A stretch of DNA of 64,000 nt, from NCBI RefSeq assembly GCF_003056405.1, contig NZ_PYVZ01000002.1:266787-330786 (forward strand). Direction: 5' to 3'. Shown piece after piece: positions 44,843 to 53,687 of the stretch. Numbering within the stretch: position 1 is the first letter of the stretch; each line of letters opens with the position of its first letter. The DNA comes from Devosia indica (GTDB lineage: Bacteria; Pseudomonadota; Alphaproteobacteria; Rhizobiales; Devosiaceae). The translations under genes were made by a program, and so were the position numbers. Under the pieces are notes generated by a model. That model had not been told where the DNA came from. It worked only from the letters and a program-made list of their open reading frames with translations, and searched no databases.

Positions 44843-44856
44843 TCGGGGCGATAGAC

Positions 44857-45711
44857 ATGTTCAAGACCAAGTTCATCATCGCCGCTGTCGCCGCCATGGT
44901 TGGTTTGACCAGCGTGTCGGCCCAAGCCGCCGAAGCTGGCGCACCGATCGAGCGCCAGAACTGGAGCTTCGCGGGTATCTTCGGCACCTATGACGAAAAT
45001 CAGCTTCAACGTGGCTTCCAGGTGTTTCGTGAAGTCTGTGCAAGCTGCCACGGCGCCAGCCTGATCGCCTTCCGCAATCTGAGCGAACCGGGCGGTCCGG
45101 GTTTTTCGGAGGAGCAGGTCAAGGCGCTCGCCGCAGAGTATGAGGTTGAGGATCCAACGGCCGAAGGTGGCCGCCGCCCGGGTATCCCTGCCGACCGCTG
45201 GCCGTCGCCATTTGCCAATGACCAGGAAGCGCGTGACGCCAATGGCGGTTCGCTGCCCCCGGATTTCTCGGTGCTGGCCAAGGCTCGCGGCGTGACCGAC
45301 CCCTTCCCGACCTGGGTCTTCAATTACTTCACCGGCTACCAGGAAGGCGGCGCGGACTATATCCACGCCCTGCTCAATGGCTATCACGACGAAGTGCCAG
45401 AGACCGCGCCAGAAGGTTTCGAGCTGGCCGAAGGCAAGTATTACAACGACTACTTCCCCGGCCACGCCATCGGCATGGCACCGCCACTGTCTGATGGCCT
45501 GGTGACCTATGAGCCGGGTGAAGATGGCGTGACCGTTCCTGAGACTGTCGAGCAGTATTCGACCGACGTGGCTGCGTTCATGATGTGGATGGCCGAACCG
45601 CACCTGGTCAGCCGCAAGCAGACCGGTTTCGTGGTGTTGCTGTTCCTGGTGCTGTTTGCCGGCCTGATGTACGCGACCAAGCGCAAGCTCTGGGCCGGCA
45701 TCGAGCACTGA
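44857..45711 (+). CDS. petC: Cytochrome c1
   Basis: The 284-aa protein has a signal peptide (cleavage about SAQAA), haem-binding CASCH (Cys61, Cys64, His65), a later axial Met in HAIGMAPPLSDG and a C-terminal membrane anchor (VVLLFLVLFAGLMYATKRK). ATG 44857 has GGGG upstream; a GTG at 44839 overlaps the petB end. Electron acceptor of the Rieske protein. Confidence 0.95.
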   Translation: MFKTKFIIAAVAAMVGLTSVSAQAAEAGAPIERQNWSFAGIFGTYDENQLQRGFQVFREVCASCHGASLIAFRNLSEPGGPGFSEEQVKALAAEYEVEDPTAEGGRRPGIPADRWPSPFANDQEARDANGGSLPPDFSVLAKARGVTDPFPTWVFNYFTGYQEGGADYIHALLNGYHDEVPETAPEGFELAEGKYYNDYFPGHAIGMAPPLSDGLVTYEPGEDGVTVPETVEQYSTDVAAFMMWMAEPHLVSRKQTGFVVLLFLVLFAGLMYATKRKLWAGIEH

Positions 45712-45809
45712 TCACGGCGGTGCGTCGCGCCGCCAAAACGCACTACCGGGGGCGTCTTTAGTGGACCAAGCCGGGAGGCCACGCTCCCGGGGGATGCACT
45801 GAAGCTTTG

Positions 45810-45840
45810 AAGGGGCCCGGAAGGGCCCCTTTGCTTTTTT
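45810..45840 (+). terminator. Rho-independent terminator after petABC
   Basis: A perfect 9-bp stem AAGGGGCCC at 45810-45818 and GGGCCCCTT at 45823-45831, GGAA loop, followed by TGC and six T. It ends the petABC transcript. Confidence 0.88.
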
Positions 45841-45943
45841 GCCTCGTCGCAATGAATTGCTCTTGCCGCAGCGGTCCGCCCCTTGCCTTTGCCGGTCTCA
45901 GTCGCGATATTGCGTCCAGTCCGGGTTGTTAGAGGAAACCGCG

Positions 45944-46138
45944 ATGTCCGCCGTTCGCCTTGCCGTCACAATGGTCAGCACTGCAATAGCCGTCAGCCGC
46001 CATCCGGCTGTCCGTGCTGGCGTGCAGGCCGTGGTCAACAATCCCAAGGCGCGTGAGACGGCGATCAGCACCACGCGCAACGTGGCCTATAATGCGGGCG
46101 TCATTGCCCGGCACGTCCTGGGCCGCAACAAGACCTGA
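45944..46138 (+). CDS. Small Ala-rich protein, function unknown
   Basis: The 64-aa protein (MSAVRLAVTMVSTAIAVSRH to VLGRNKT) starts at ATG 45944 with AGAGGAAA upstream. It has one amphipathic or weakly membrane-like segment and a basic C-terminus. It sits between the petABC terminator and apt. I do not recognise a family. Confidence 0.65.
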   Translation: MSAVRLAVTMVSTAIAVSRHPAVRAGVQAVVNNPKARETAISTTRNVAYNAGVIARHVLGRNKT

Positions 46139-46166
46139 CTTTCCATTCCAACTGACAAGGCCATTG

Positions 46167-46700
46167 ATGTCGCTCGACCTGAAGTCGCTCGTCCGTACGA
46201 TTCCGGATTATCCCAAAAAGGGTATTCTGTTCCGCGATATCACCACGCTGATCGAGCACCCCGAAGGATTTCGGGAGAGCGTGGAGCGGATTGCCGCGAC
46301 ATATCGGGGCAAGGGCATTACCCATGTGGCCGGGATCGAAGCGCGCGGCTTCATTTTCGGCGCGGGCGTGGCGATCGCGCTGGGTGCTGGCTTCGTGCCA
46401 ATTCGCAAAAAGGGCAAGCTGCCCGGTGAAACCATCGGGCAGAACTATGCGCTCGAATATGGGGTCGACACGATCGAGATTCATGCCGACGTGGTGGGGT
46501 CGGAGCACAAGGTGTTGCTGGTGGATGACCTGATCGCCACCGGGGGAACCGCTATTGCAGCGGTCGGCCTGCTGCGGCGCACCGGTACAGTATGCGATGA
46601 CGCTGCATTCGTGATCGACCTGCCCGAAATCGGCGGTGCAGACAAGTTGCGCGCCGAAGGCATCGCAGTGTCGTCCCTGATGGCGTTCGAGGGGCACTAG
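46167..46700 (+). CDS. apt: Adenine phosphoribosyltransferase
   Basis: The 177-aa protein is Apt: IPDYPKKGILFRDIT, GIEARGFIFGAGVAIAL, the PRPP motif VLLVDDLIATGGTA and C-terminal GIAVSSLMAFEG. It salvages adenine to AMP. ATG 46167 gives the standard length. The gene is monocistronic here; adenine can also be routed through the adenine deaminase in the purine cluster. Confidence 0.95.
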   Translation: MSLDLKSLVRTIPDYPKKGILFRDITTLIEHPEGFRESVERIAATYRGKGITHVAGIEARGFIFGAGVAIALGAGFVPIRKKGKLPGETIGQNYALEYGVDTIEIHADVVGSEHKVLLVDDLIATGGTAIAAVGLLRRTGTVCDDAAFVIDLPEIGGADKLRAEGIAVSSLMAFEGH

Positions 46701-46739
46701 GGGCGCGATGGCGCCGGGTCCCGTGCGGTCGTGACCCTG

Positions 46740-47141
46740 CTACCAACCGGTGCGTCCGTCCAGTTGCGTCACCTCGATCCTGGACCAGTCCAGATCGTCG
46801 ACGAGGCGGAGGTTGATCGCCTGCTTGCGCGTGGCCGGAATGGCCTTGGGGTCGTCGCCCTTGGGCGTGCCGTCGTCATTGTAGAGTGATGACCAATCGG
46901 GGGATTCGCCCCAGGTCTGCATGCCGCAAGTGCCGCAGAAATAGTGCTGATGCATATCCGGGTTGGTCGAGTACAGGCGTTCGCCGGCGCGCGAGAGGAA
47001 TGTGAGTTCTCCGGGCGCATAATAGGACCAGACGGCGCCCGTGCGCGCACAATAGGTGCAGTTGCATTGGCTGCCATGGGCGGGGTGCCCGGGCAGGGCG
47101 ATGCGCGTGGCGCCGCAATGGCAAGACAGTGTAAGGGTCAT
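46740..47141 (-). CDS. GFA/CENP-V domain protein
   Basis: The 133-aa protein has the zinc-binding cysteine pattern of GFA-type proteins: LSCHCGATRIAL, HGSQCNCTYCARTGAVW, and HYFCGTCGMQTW. The family includes S-(hydroxymethyl)glutathione synthase, but the activity of most members is unproven. It lies on the same strand and just downstream of a VOC-family gene. Confidence 0.88.
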   Translation of the reverse strand: MTLTLSCHCGATRIALPGHPAHGSQCNCTYCARTGAVWSYYAPGELTFLSRAGERLYSTNPDMHQHYFCGTCGMQTWGESPDWSSLYNDDGTPKGDDPKAIPATRKQAINLRLVDDLDWSRIEVTQLDGRTGW

Positions 47142-47205
47142 AGGTGCGCTCCTTCCGGCGAATGCAAGAAGGATGGCGCCAGGCGCTGACAGGCTGTGTC
47201 AGCAC

Positions 47206-47616
47206 TCAGGCGGCCTGCTCAACCTCTCCGGCCAAATGATGTTGGCGCTTGTCGATCAGGCAGAACTGATTGCCCTCGGGATCGCGCATGACCGTATAGG
47301 TGGGCAGAACGCGGTCAACGGAGGCTCCCGCCAATTTCAGGCGCTCGACCTCTGAGGCCCGGTCTTCGACCTCTACATCGAAATGGACCCGATTGTTATC
47401 CGGACGTTGCCCGTCGACATTCTGGAAGCAGATGGAGGGGCCGGGGCCATCAATCATCAGGATTGCGGGCGCGTTGGGATCGAGGCCCAGAACCTGACTT
47501 GCGGCCGGATCCGTTTCGGGCTCGCGCAGGGTATACCCCTCCAGCAAGCCGGCCCAGAACGGGGCCAGGACGGATGGTTCAACACAATCAAAGACGATTT
47601 CATGGATGGCGCCCAT
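47206..47616 (-). CDS. VOC-family (glyoxalase/bleomycin-resistance fold) protein
   Basis: The 136-aa protein has the glyoxalase-like repeat (MGAIHEIVFDCVEPSVLAPF, NNRVHFDVEVEDRASEVE, VMRDPEGNQFCLID). The start ATG 47616 has GGAG 9 nt upstream. Substrate unknown. Confidence 0.87.
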   Translation of the reverse strand: MGAIHEIVFDCVEPSVLAPFWAGLLEGYTLREPETDPAASQVLGLDPNAPAILMIDGPGPSICFQNVDGQRPDNNRVHFDVEVEDRASEVERLKLAGASVDRVLPTYTVMRDPEGNQFCLIDKRQHHLAGEVEQAA

Positions 47617-47729
47617 TTGGCCTGTCTCCCTGTCGTTTGACAATTCGTTAACGGGCAAATGCGGCAAGACTGGTGCAAGGGCCCAGGTGGCCTCTCGGGG
47701 TCCTTGCACCGGCTCGGGAAGATGTCGCG

Positions 47730-48947
47730 CTATTGGGCGGGTTGCGGCGACGGGGTGCCGCTCCTGGGCACTGTGCCGCCCAATTGACGCTGCCCCAGAA
47801 GCACGGTTGCCAGCGCCAGGAATCCGGCAATGATGGAGACCCAGAAGCCGTTTTGGGCGCCATAGGTGTCAACGACCCATCCGGCCACGAAGGCCCCGAG
47901 CGCCATGCCGATACCGATGCCGGTGATGACCCAGGTGATGCCTTCGGTGAGGAGGGCGGCCGGAACGCGCCGCTCGATCAGGCCGAAGGCGGTGATGAAG
48001 GTGGGCGAGATGGCGATGCCGCTGACAAAGACCGCGAAGGCGAGCAGAATAACGGTATCGGCAAAGAGCAGCGGAATGGTGGTGATGGCCACCGTGCCCA
48101 CGGCGATGGCCAATTGACGCTGCATGGGCATGCGTATGGTCATGGCCCCCATGATGAGGCCGACGACGAAAGATCCGGCGGCATAGACGCCGATCACCAG
48201 GCTGGCCGCGCCCGGTTCGCCGAGGGCCTCGGTGATCGCGACGGCGCTGACTTCGGCGGTGGCGAAAATGGTGCCGACAAAAACGAGGGCCAGGGTGACG
48301 ATCTGCACGGGGCGTTGGCGAATAGCCGAGCCGGTCGTGCTATCCGCCGATGTCGAGGGCGTCGGTTCGGTGCCGCGCTGGGCAATGAAGGAAAGGCCAC
48401 CCATGGCCAGGGCGGCCGTGCTGGCCAGCATGCCGGCTTCGGGAAAGAGCGCAACGCTGAGGCCGACCGAGAGCGAGGCACCGGCAATATAGACCAGCTC
48501 GTCGGCGGCCGATTCGAAGGCGAAAGCCGTGTTGAGTTCGGGCTGGTCGCGGAACAATTCGCTCCAGCGGGCGCGAATCATGGCCGGGAAGCTGGGCATG
48601 AGCGCCGCCACGAAGGCGGTCACATAGAGCGTCCAGATCGGCCAATCCTGGTTGACGGCGAGCATGAGCAGGGAGAATGCAACAACGGCAATGAGCGTTG
48701 TGGGCAGCAGGACCCGGGTCTGACCGACGCGGTCCACGAGGCGTGAAATCTGCGGGGCCAGCAGGGCGTTGGTCAGGGCGTAGGTGGCCGAGACGGCCCC
48801 GGCAAGCCAGTATTCACCATGGGCCTGGGACAGCATGGCGACGATGCCGATGGGCGCCATGGCCATGGGCATGCGGGCCAGGAAACCAGCGGCGGCGAAA
48901 CCCTTGGCGCCGGGCGCGCGAAAGATTTCCGAATAGGGGTTGGGCAT
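47730..48947 (-). CDS. MFS transporter, probable drug efflux
   Basis: The 405-aa protein has twelve predicted hydrophobic segments and an MFS loop QISRLVDRVGQTRVLLP. ATG 48947 has GAGG 8 nt upstream. It is divergent from a TetR regulator with three operator copies between them, the arrangement of a repressor-controlled exporter. Substrate unknown. Confidence 0.88.
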   Translation of the reverse strand: MPNPYSEIFRAPGAKGFAAAGFLARMPMAMAPIGIVAMLSQAHGEYWLAGAVSATYALTNALLAPQISRLVDRVGQTRVLLPTTLIAVVAFSLLMLAVNQDWPIWTLYVTAFVAALMPSFPAMIRARWSELFRDQPELNTAFAFESAADELVYIAGASLSVGLSVALFPEAGMLASTAALAMGGLSFIAQRGTEPTPSTSADSTTGSAIRQRPVQIVTLALVFVGTIFATAEVSAVAITEALGEPGAASLVIGVYAAGSFVVGLIMGAMTIRMPMQRQLAIAVGTVAITTIPLLFADTVILLAFAVFVSGIAISPTFITAFGLIERRVPAALLTEGITWVITGIGIGMALGAFVAGWVVDTYGAQNGFWVSIIAGFLALATVLLGQRQLGGTVPRSGTPSPQPAQ

Positions 48948-48991
48948 GTCAAAATCCTCGACATTTGATAAGCCGCGACCTAGTGCATATT

Positions 48992-49058
48992 TATACGCGG
49001 CGTATGTGAGTGGGTAATATCATACGCGACGTATGTCAATTGGCATACGAGACGTATG
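48992..49058. promoter_or_regulatory. Three copies of a 15-bp TetR-type operator
   Basis: Three dyads of form CATACGNNNCGTATG: 48992-49006 (first base T), 49021-49035 and 49044-49058. The start-to-start distances are 29 and 23 bp. The last lies 14 bp before the TetR start and the first 44 bp before the MFS start. The likely ligand is the TetR protein encoded next to them. Confidence 0.85.
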
Positions 49059-49072
49059 CATTTGAGGTTTGA

Positions 49073-49669
49073 ATGGCTGTCAGGACCAGAGGCGAGATGA
49101 TCGCCGAGACACGCGCAAAGCTGCTGGCGGCGGGGCGCAAGGCATTTGGCGAGATCGGCTATGCCGATGCATCAATGGATGATTTTACCGGGAAAGTCGG
49201 GCTGACGCGCGGGGCGCTCTACCACCATTTCGGCGACAAGCGCGGCCTGTTCGAGGCGGTGATTGCCCAGATCGACGCAGAGATGACCGTGCGGCTCAAG
49301 GCGCGTGCGGCCAAAATGCGGACGCCTTGGGAAGGCTTCATCGAAGAGGGGATCGGCTATATCGAGATGGCGCTGGAGCCGGAAATCCGCCGAATCGTCC
49401 TGCGCGATGGCCCCGCGGTGCTCGGCGATCCGGCAAGCTGGCCGACAACCAATGGCTGCATGACGGCGATGAAGGAGTGCCTGGCGGAGCTGGCCGAGGA
49501 TGGCGTGATCCGGGATGTGGACCTGGAAGCGACGGCCCGCATGCTCACCGGGGCGTCCTGCTATGCGGCGACCTGGATTGCCAATGCCGAGGATCCGCAG
49601 GCCATATCAGACCGCGCGACGGCTGCGTACCGCCGGCTAGTTGAGGGGCTACTGCGAGAGCCGCAGTGA
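49073..49669 (+). CDS. TetR-family transcriptional regulator
   Basis: The 198-aa protein has a TetR N-terminal domain (RAKLLAAGRKAFGEIGYADA, then VGLTRGALYHHFGDKRGLFE) and a helical ligand-binding part. GAGG lies 5 nt upstream of ATG. It probably represses the divergent MFS gene and itself through the three dyads. Confidence 0.92.
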   Translation: MAVRTRGEMIAETRAKLLAAGRKAFGEIGYADASMDDFTGKVGLTRGALYHHFGDKRGLFEAVIAQIDAEMTVRLKARAAKMRTPWEGFIEEGIGYIEMALEPEIRRIVLRDGPAVLGDPASWPTTNGCMTAMKECLAELAEDGVIRDVDLEATARMLTGASCYAATWIANAEDPQAISDRATAAYRRLVEGLLREPQ

Positions 49670-49697
49670 GCGAGCAGAAGACAGACAAACAGGAAAT

Positions 49698-49723
49698 AGG
49701 CCGGCGTCAACCGCCGGCCTTTG
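49698..49723. terminator. Bidirectional terminator between TetR and terC genes
   Basis: A perfect 9-bp stem AGGCCGGCG at 49698-49706 and CGCCGGCCT at 49712-49720, TCAAC loop, and a TTTG tail, between two converging genes. Confidence 0.75.
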
Positions 49724-49748
49724 TCTCATATTGTGAACGACGTTGTCC

Positions 49749-50768
49749 TCAGGGTTCCAACTGACCGGTCTTGGGCTGGTCTTCGGCGCTGATGTCGGGC
49801 TCGTTGCGCGTCTTCCAGAGCGAGTAGAATACACCGCCAGCCAGGATCGCGATGGTGACGCCAAGCGAGAGCATAGTGTCGATCTTGATGCCCAGGGGCA
49901 CGAGGAAGATCTTGATGCCGATGAGCACCAGGATGATTGCCAGCGAGATCTGCAAATAGCGGAAGCGGTTCATCGCCGCGGCGAGGGCGAAATAGAGCGC
50001 GCGCAGGCCAAGGATGGCGAAGATGTTGGAGGTGTAGACGATGAAGGTGTCCTGGGTCACCGCAAACACGGCCGGCACAGAGTCCACGGCAAAGATCAGG
50101 TCGACGATTTCGACCATGATAAGCGCCACGGCCAGGGGCGTCAGCCAGGTCACCAGCTTGCCGGTCTTGGGATCGGGTTCCTTGACCGCGAAGCTGCGGC
50201 CGCGCAACTCATTGGTGATGCGGAAATGGCGCCGCAGGAATTTGAGGATCTTGTTGTTCTCCATGTCCGGCTCTTCGTCGGAATGGGAGAACATGCGGAT
50301 GCCGGTGAAGACCAGGAAAGCGCCGAACAGGAAGAGGATCGCTTCAAACTGGTGGACGAGGGCAGCGCCCACACCGATCAGCACGGCTCGGAACAGGATC
50401 ACGCCCAGAATGCCCCAGAACAGCACGCGGTGCTGATAGAGCCGGGGTATGCCGAGGAAGCCGAAAATCGTGGCGATGACGAACATGTTGTCCATCGCCA
50501 GTGACTGTTCGATAAGATAGCCAGTGTAGAACTCGAGGCCGGATTGTGCCCCGCGGCTGAACCAGACCCAGGCGCCAAAGGCGATCGCAATCAGGACATA
50601 AAAGCCATAGAGCAGCAGGCTCTCCTTGGCTTCGATCTCGTGCTCATCGCGGTGCAGAATGCCGAGGTCAAAAACAAGCAGAGCTATGACGATCGCGATG
50701 AACGCGACCCAGAAATAGGTTGGTGTGCCGAGAAAATCGCCCGAAAGGGCGGCAAGAAGCGATTCCAT
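49749..50768 (-). CDS. TerC-family integral membrane protein
   Basis: The 339-aa protein has eight to nine membrane segments and the conserved acidic sites EQSLAMDNMFVIATIF and DLIFAVDSVPAVFAVTQD. The family includes Alx/TerC, linked to manganese or tellurite. The start ATG 50768 has AAGG 7 nt upstream; a longer frame was discarded. I looked for a yybP-ykoY-like leader upstream and did not see its core motif. Confidence 0.92.
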   Translation of the reverse strand: MESLLAALSGDFLGTPTYFWVAFIAIVIALLVFDLGILHRDEHEIEAKESLLLYGFYVLIAIAFGAWVWFSRGAQSGLEFYTGYLIEQSLAMDNMFVIATIFGFLGIPRLYQHRVLFWGILGVILFRAVLIGVGAALVHQFEAILFLFGAFLVFTGIRMFSHSDEEPDMENNKILKFLRRHFRITNELRGRSFAVKEPDPKTGKLVTWLTPLAVALIMVEIVDLIFAVDSVPAVFAVTQDTFIVYTSNIFAILGLRALYFALAAAMNRFRYLQISLAIILVLIGIKIFLVPLGIKIDTMLSLGVTIAILAGGVFYSLWKTRNEPDISAEDQPKTGQLEP

Positions 50769-50918
50769 CGCCGGACCTTCTCCATGTAATTGAGTGGAGC
50801 AGTTCCGACATCGCCATAGCAAGGAGCTATGACCAGAGGGGCCCGGCACTGCCGCCTCTAAATGCGGCAAAAGACGAAAAAGTTCAACCCCTGCTTTTGG
50901 GGGAGAGCGGGGACCGGC

Positions 50919-51263
50919 CTAACGCGGATTGCAGAGCATGACGATGGCGTCGGCGGTTTCGAGCTGCAAGGCTGTACCAAAATTGGCGTCATCGACCAGC
51001 CGGCCAGCCTGGATGGCTGCATTGGCACGCAGATTGCCGTCGTTGAAACCCACACCGTCCTGATAGGGCGTCAGGGTGCCTGTGCCGGAATTGGGATCGT
51101 TGGCGACGCGCGAGGCCCAGCCATAGACCTGGCCATAAATGGTCAGGATGCCGGCGCGATTGGTGGTGGCATCGCGGCAGCTCCAATTGCCCTGATAGGC
51201 TTGGGCAAGAGCCGGCGTGACGGACAGAACGGTGAGGGCGAGGCAAAGGGCGAATCGGCGCAT
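50919..51263 (-). CDS. Small secreted protein, function unknown
   Basis: The 114-aa protein starts with a good Sec signal (MRRFALCLALTVLSVTPALAQ). The mature 94 residues contain two Cys (WSCRDATT and VMLCNPR at the C-terminus) that could form a disulfide. No family is recognised. A GTG seven codons earlier is possible but less likely. Confidence 0.75.
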   Translation of the reverse strand: MRRFALCLALTVLSVTPALAQAYQGNWSCRDATTNRAGILTIYGQVYGWASRVANDPNSGTGTLTPYQDGVGFNDGNLRANAAIQAGRLVDDANFGTALQLETADAIVMLCNPR

Positions 51264-51294
51264 GGCCAGAGCATGCCGATGCACCGTGACACGA

Positions 51295-51852
51295 TCAAGA
51301 GGCGCGTCTGATCAGCTTTCCGAGAACGGGGATCTTGGTGATCCCGAGCAGGATGCGCAGCTTGAGTGGCATGACATAGTCCCGCAGCTTGGAAAAGCCG
51401 ACCAGATGGGCCTCATAGACCAAGTCGCCGCGCTGGTTGACGGCCGTGAGCTGGTTAAACAGCAGACCCCAGCCGGGAATGGAATTGGATGGGCGCTTGT
51501 CGGTCACAACCAAGGTGTAGGTGACGGTGTCGCCGGGGCGCACGGGCGCCTTGAAATCCATGGCGTTGACGCCGGGGGAGGGGCCGGAGACGCCGGGCTC
51601 CTGGCCCAGGCCGCGCAGGCGTTCCTCTTCGGCAAATAGCGCATCAACCATCTTGCGGTGTCCGACGCTGACCGTGTGCCAACCTGAGGCGATCAGGCCG
51701 CCGAAATGGCTGTGCTTGGCCAGTTCGGGGTCGGTGTGAAAATATTGCGGGTCGTAGAGCGTGGCGAAGCGGATGATCTCCTCGGCGGTGAAGGTGTGAT
51801 CGCCGAGCGGAAAGGCTTCGTTGAGCGTGATGTCCTCGAACCAGCGGGTCAT
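51295..51852 (-). CDS. MaoC-family dehydratase-like protein (second of a pair)
   Basis: The 185-aa hot-dog protein has the MaoC hydratase 2 pattern: [20 protein letters not shown] with the active-site Asp and His, [16 protein letters not shown] and [12 protein letters not shown]. It has an unusual C-terminal extension with basic residues ([20 protein letters not shown]). ATG overlaps the upstream MaoC gene by ATGA and has GGAGG 7 nt upstream. A heteromeric pair is possible. Confidence 0.88.
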   Translation of the reverse strand: MTRWFEDITLNEAFPLGDHTFTAEEIIRFATLYDPQYFHTDPELAKHSHFGGLIASGWHTVSVGHRKMVDALFAEEERLRGLGQEPGVSGPSPGVNAMDFKAPVRPGDTVTYTLVVTDKRPSNSIPGWGLLFNQLTAVNQRGDLVYEAHLVGFSKLRDYVMPLKLRILLGITKIPVLGKLIRRAS

Positions 51853-52328
51853 GCTGCCGCCTCCGGCGTGCGGCACTCAACCAGATTGGCCAGCCGCATA
51901 GTCAGCACCGGCTTGTCCTTCTGGTTGCGGACGTCGAAGTCGAGCGTGACAATGCCCCATTGGGGGTGGCTTTCGGAGCGACGCAGCCCGGCAATGGTGA
52001 CTTTGCCGCCAATTGTGTCGCCGACCATGACCGGGGTCTTCCATTTCAGGTCGCGAAAGCCCAGGCCCCCGCAGGAGGCGATGGTCGAGAGGAAGCTGTC
52101 GACCAGCATTCTGAGGCTCAGCGCCCCGGTTTGCCAGCCACTGGAGGCGAGGCCGCCGAGCAGGCTCGCCTTGGCCGCTTCCTCGTCGAGATGAAAAGGA
52201 AAGGGGTCGAACTCGCGCGCGAAGGTGATGATCATGTCCTTGGAGACGGCGGTGCGGCCCAGATCGATGACTTCGCCCATAGCGAGGTCCTCGAAGTGAC
52301 GCCGATCTTTCGTGACAGGATTGGTCAT
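51849..52328 (-). CDS. MaoC-family dehydratase-like protein (first of a pair)
   Basis: The 159-aa hot-dog protein has the active-site segment [35 protein letters not shown] and [13 protein letters not shown]. It is upstream of and overlaps the second MaoC gene. Such proteins hydrate or dehydrate acyl-CoA or acyl-ACP thioesters. The exact substrate is not known. Confidence 0.88.
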   Translation of the reverse strand: MTNPVTKDRRHFEDLAMGEVIDLGRTAVSKDMIITFAREFDPFPFHLDEEAAKASLLGGLASSGWQTGALSLRMLVDSFLSTIASCGGLGFRDLKWKTPVMVGDTIGGKVTIAGLRRSESHPQWGIVTLDFDVRNQKDKPVLTMRLANLVECRTPEAAA

Positions 52329-52389
52329 TTTCTTGCCCTATACGTCAACGATGCTTTTGGCATGTTGCGGCGACGGGGGCAAGGGAGGT

Positions 52390-52523
52390 ACCCCTCATCC
52401 GCCCTTCTGGCACCTTCTCCCACGAGGGGAGAAGGGGGGCAATGTGCCTGTCCGAACGCCGGCTCACCGCTCGCCCCTTGTGGGAGAGGATGGATCGCCC
52501 GGAGGCCGAGACGGGTGAGGGGT
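52390..52523. repeat. 134-bp extragenic palindromic repeat
   Basis: A 12-bp outer inverted repeat (ACCCCTCATCCG at 52390-52401 with CGGGTGAGGGGT at 52512-52523, one wobble) encloses a 9-bp perfect hairpin (CCTTCTCCC/GGGAGAAGG, 52413-52421 with 52427-52435). The type is common between genes in Hyphomicrobiales; related fragments lie at about 27900 and 36139. Confidence 0.75.
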
Positions 52524-52589
52524 TCGTCAAACATTGACATCTCCCCCAATCCGACCCAAGTGGAGCGCAACATTTTCCCGGAGATACCC

Positions 52590-53687
52590 ATGGGCTTCAA
52601 GATGGGCATTGTCGGCCTGCCGAATGTCGGCAAGTCGACGCTTTTCAACGCATTGACCCGTACTGCGGCTGCGCAGGCGGCCAATTTCCCGTTCTGTACG
52701 ATCGAACCCAATGTGGGCGAGGTCTCGGTGCCCGATCCGCGGCTGGAAAAGCTGGCGGCCATTGGCAAATCGGCGCAGATTCTGCCGGCGCGCATGAGCT
52801 TTGTGGATATTGCCGGCCTGGTGAAGGGCGCTTCGCAGGGGGAAGGCCTGGGCAACCAGTTCCTGGCCAATATTCGTGAGACTGATGCCATTGCCTATGT
52901 GCTGCGCTGCTTTGAAGACAGCAATGTCATCCACGTTTCAAACAAGGTCGACCCGCTTGCCGATGCCGAGGTGGTCGAGACCGAGTTGATGCTGGCGGAC
53001 CTGGAGAGCCTGGAAAAGCGCCGGCCTGGCGTGGAGAAAAAGGTCAAGCAGAACGACAAGGACGCCAAGGTCACGCTGGAGCTAATCGACCGCGCGCTGG
53101 CCGTGCTGCGCGAGGGCAAGTCGGCCCGTTTCGTCAAGCGCGATCCGGAAGAAGAAAAGGCATTCAACGAGCTGCAGCTTCTGACCAGCAAGCCGGTGCT
53201 CTATGTGTGCAATGTGGACGAAGGCTCTGCAGCGACAGGCAATGAATATTCCAAGAAGGTGGAAGACTATGCCGCAGCCAATGAGGCGGGCGTCGTCATC
53301 ATCTCGGCGGAGATTGAGAGCCAGCTCGCCCAGCTTCCCGATGAGGAGCAGGCGGAATATCTGGAGTCGCTCGGACTGGAGCAGCCCGGCCTCGATCGCC
53401 TGATCCGCTCGGCCTATGATCTGCTGCACCTGCAGACCTATTTCACCGTCGGCCCCAAGGAAACGCGCGCCTGGACCATCCATCGCGGTGACAAGGCCCC
53501 GCAGGCGGCCGGCGTGATCCATACCGATTTCGAACGCGGTTTCATCCGCGCCCAGACCATTGGCTACGAGGATTTCGTGACCCTGGGTGGCGAAGTGCCG
53601 GCCAAGGAAGCGGGCAAGGCGCGCGACGAGGGCAAGGACTATGTCGTCAAGGATGGCGACGTGATGCTGTTCAAGTTTAACGTCTGA
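52590..53687 (+). CDS. ychF: Ribosome-binding ATPase YchF
   Basis: The 365-aa Obg-like ATPase has [44 protein letters not shown] in place of the GTPase NKxD, and a C-terminal TGS-like domain ([17 protein letters not shown]). The start ATG 52590 has GGAG upstream. A terminator follows at 53716, which lies inside the antisense small gene. Confidence 0.96.
   Translation: MGFKMGIVGLPNVGKSTLFNALTRTAAAQAANFPFCTIEPNVGEVSVPDPRLEKLAAIGKSAQILPARMSFVDIAGLVKGASQGEGLGNQFLANIRETDAIAYVLRCFEDSNVIHVSNKVDPLADAEVVETELMLADLESLEKRRPGVEKKVKQNDKDAKVTLELIDRALAVLREGKSARFVKRDPEEEKAFNELQLLTSKPVLYVCNVDEGSAATGNEYSKKVEDYAAANEAGVVIISAEIESQLAQLPDEEQAEYLESLGLEQPGLDRLIRSAYDLLHLQTYFTVGPKETRAWTIHRGDKAPQAAGVIHTDFERGFIRAQTIGYEDFVTLGGEVPAKEAGKARDEGKDYVVKDGDVMLFKFNV

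Noticed and set aside
50769..50918. Possible yybP-ykoY manganese riboswitch before the TerC gene
   Set aside because: The GGGGAGUAGC-type core was not found; only a short ATAGC/GCTAT hairpin is present.
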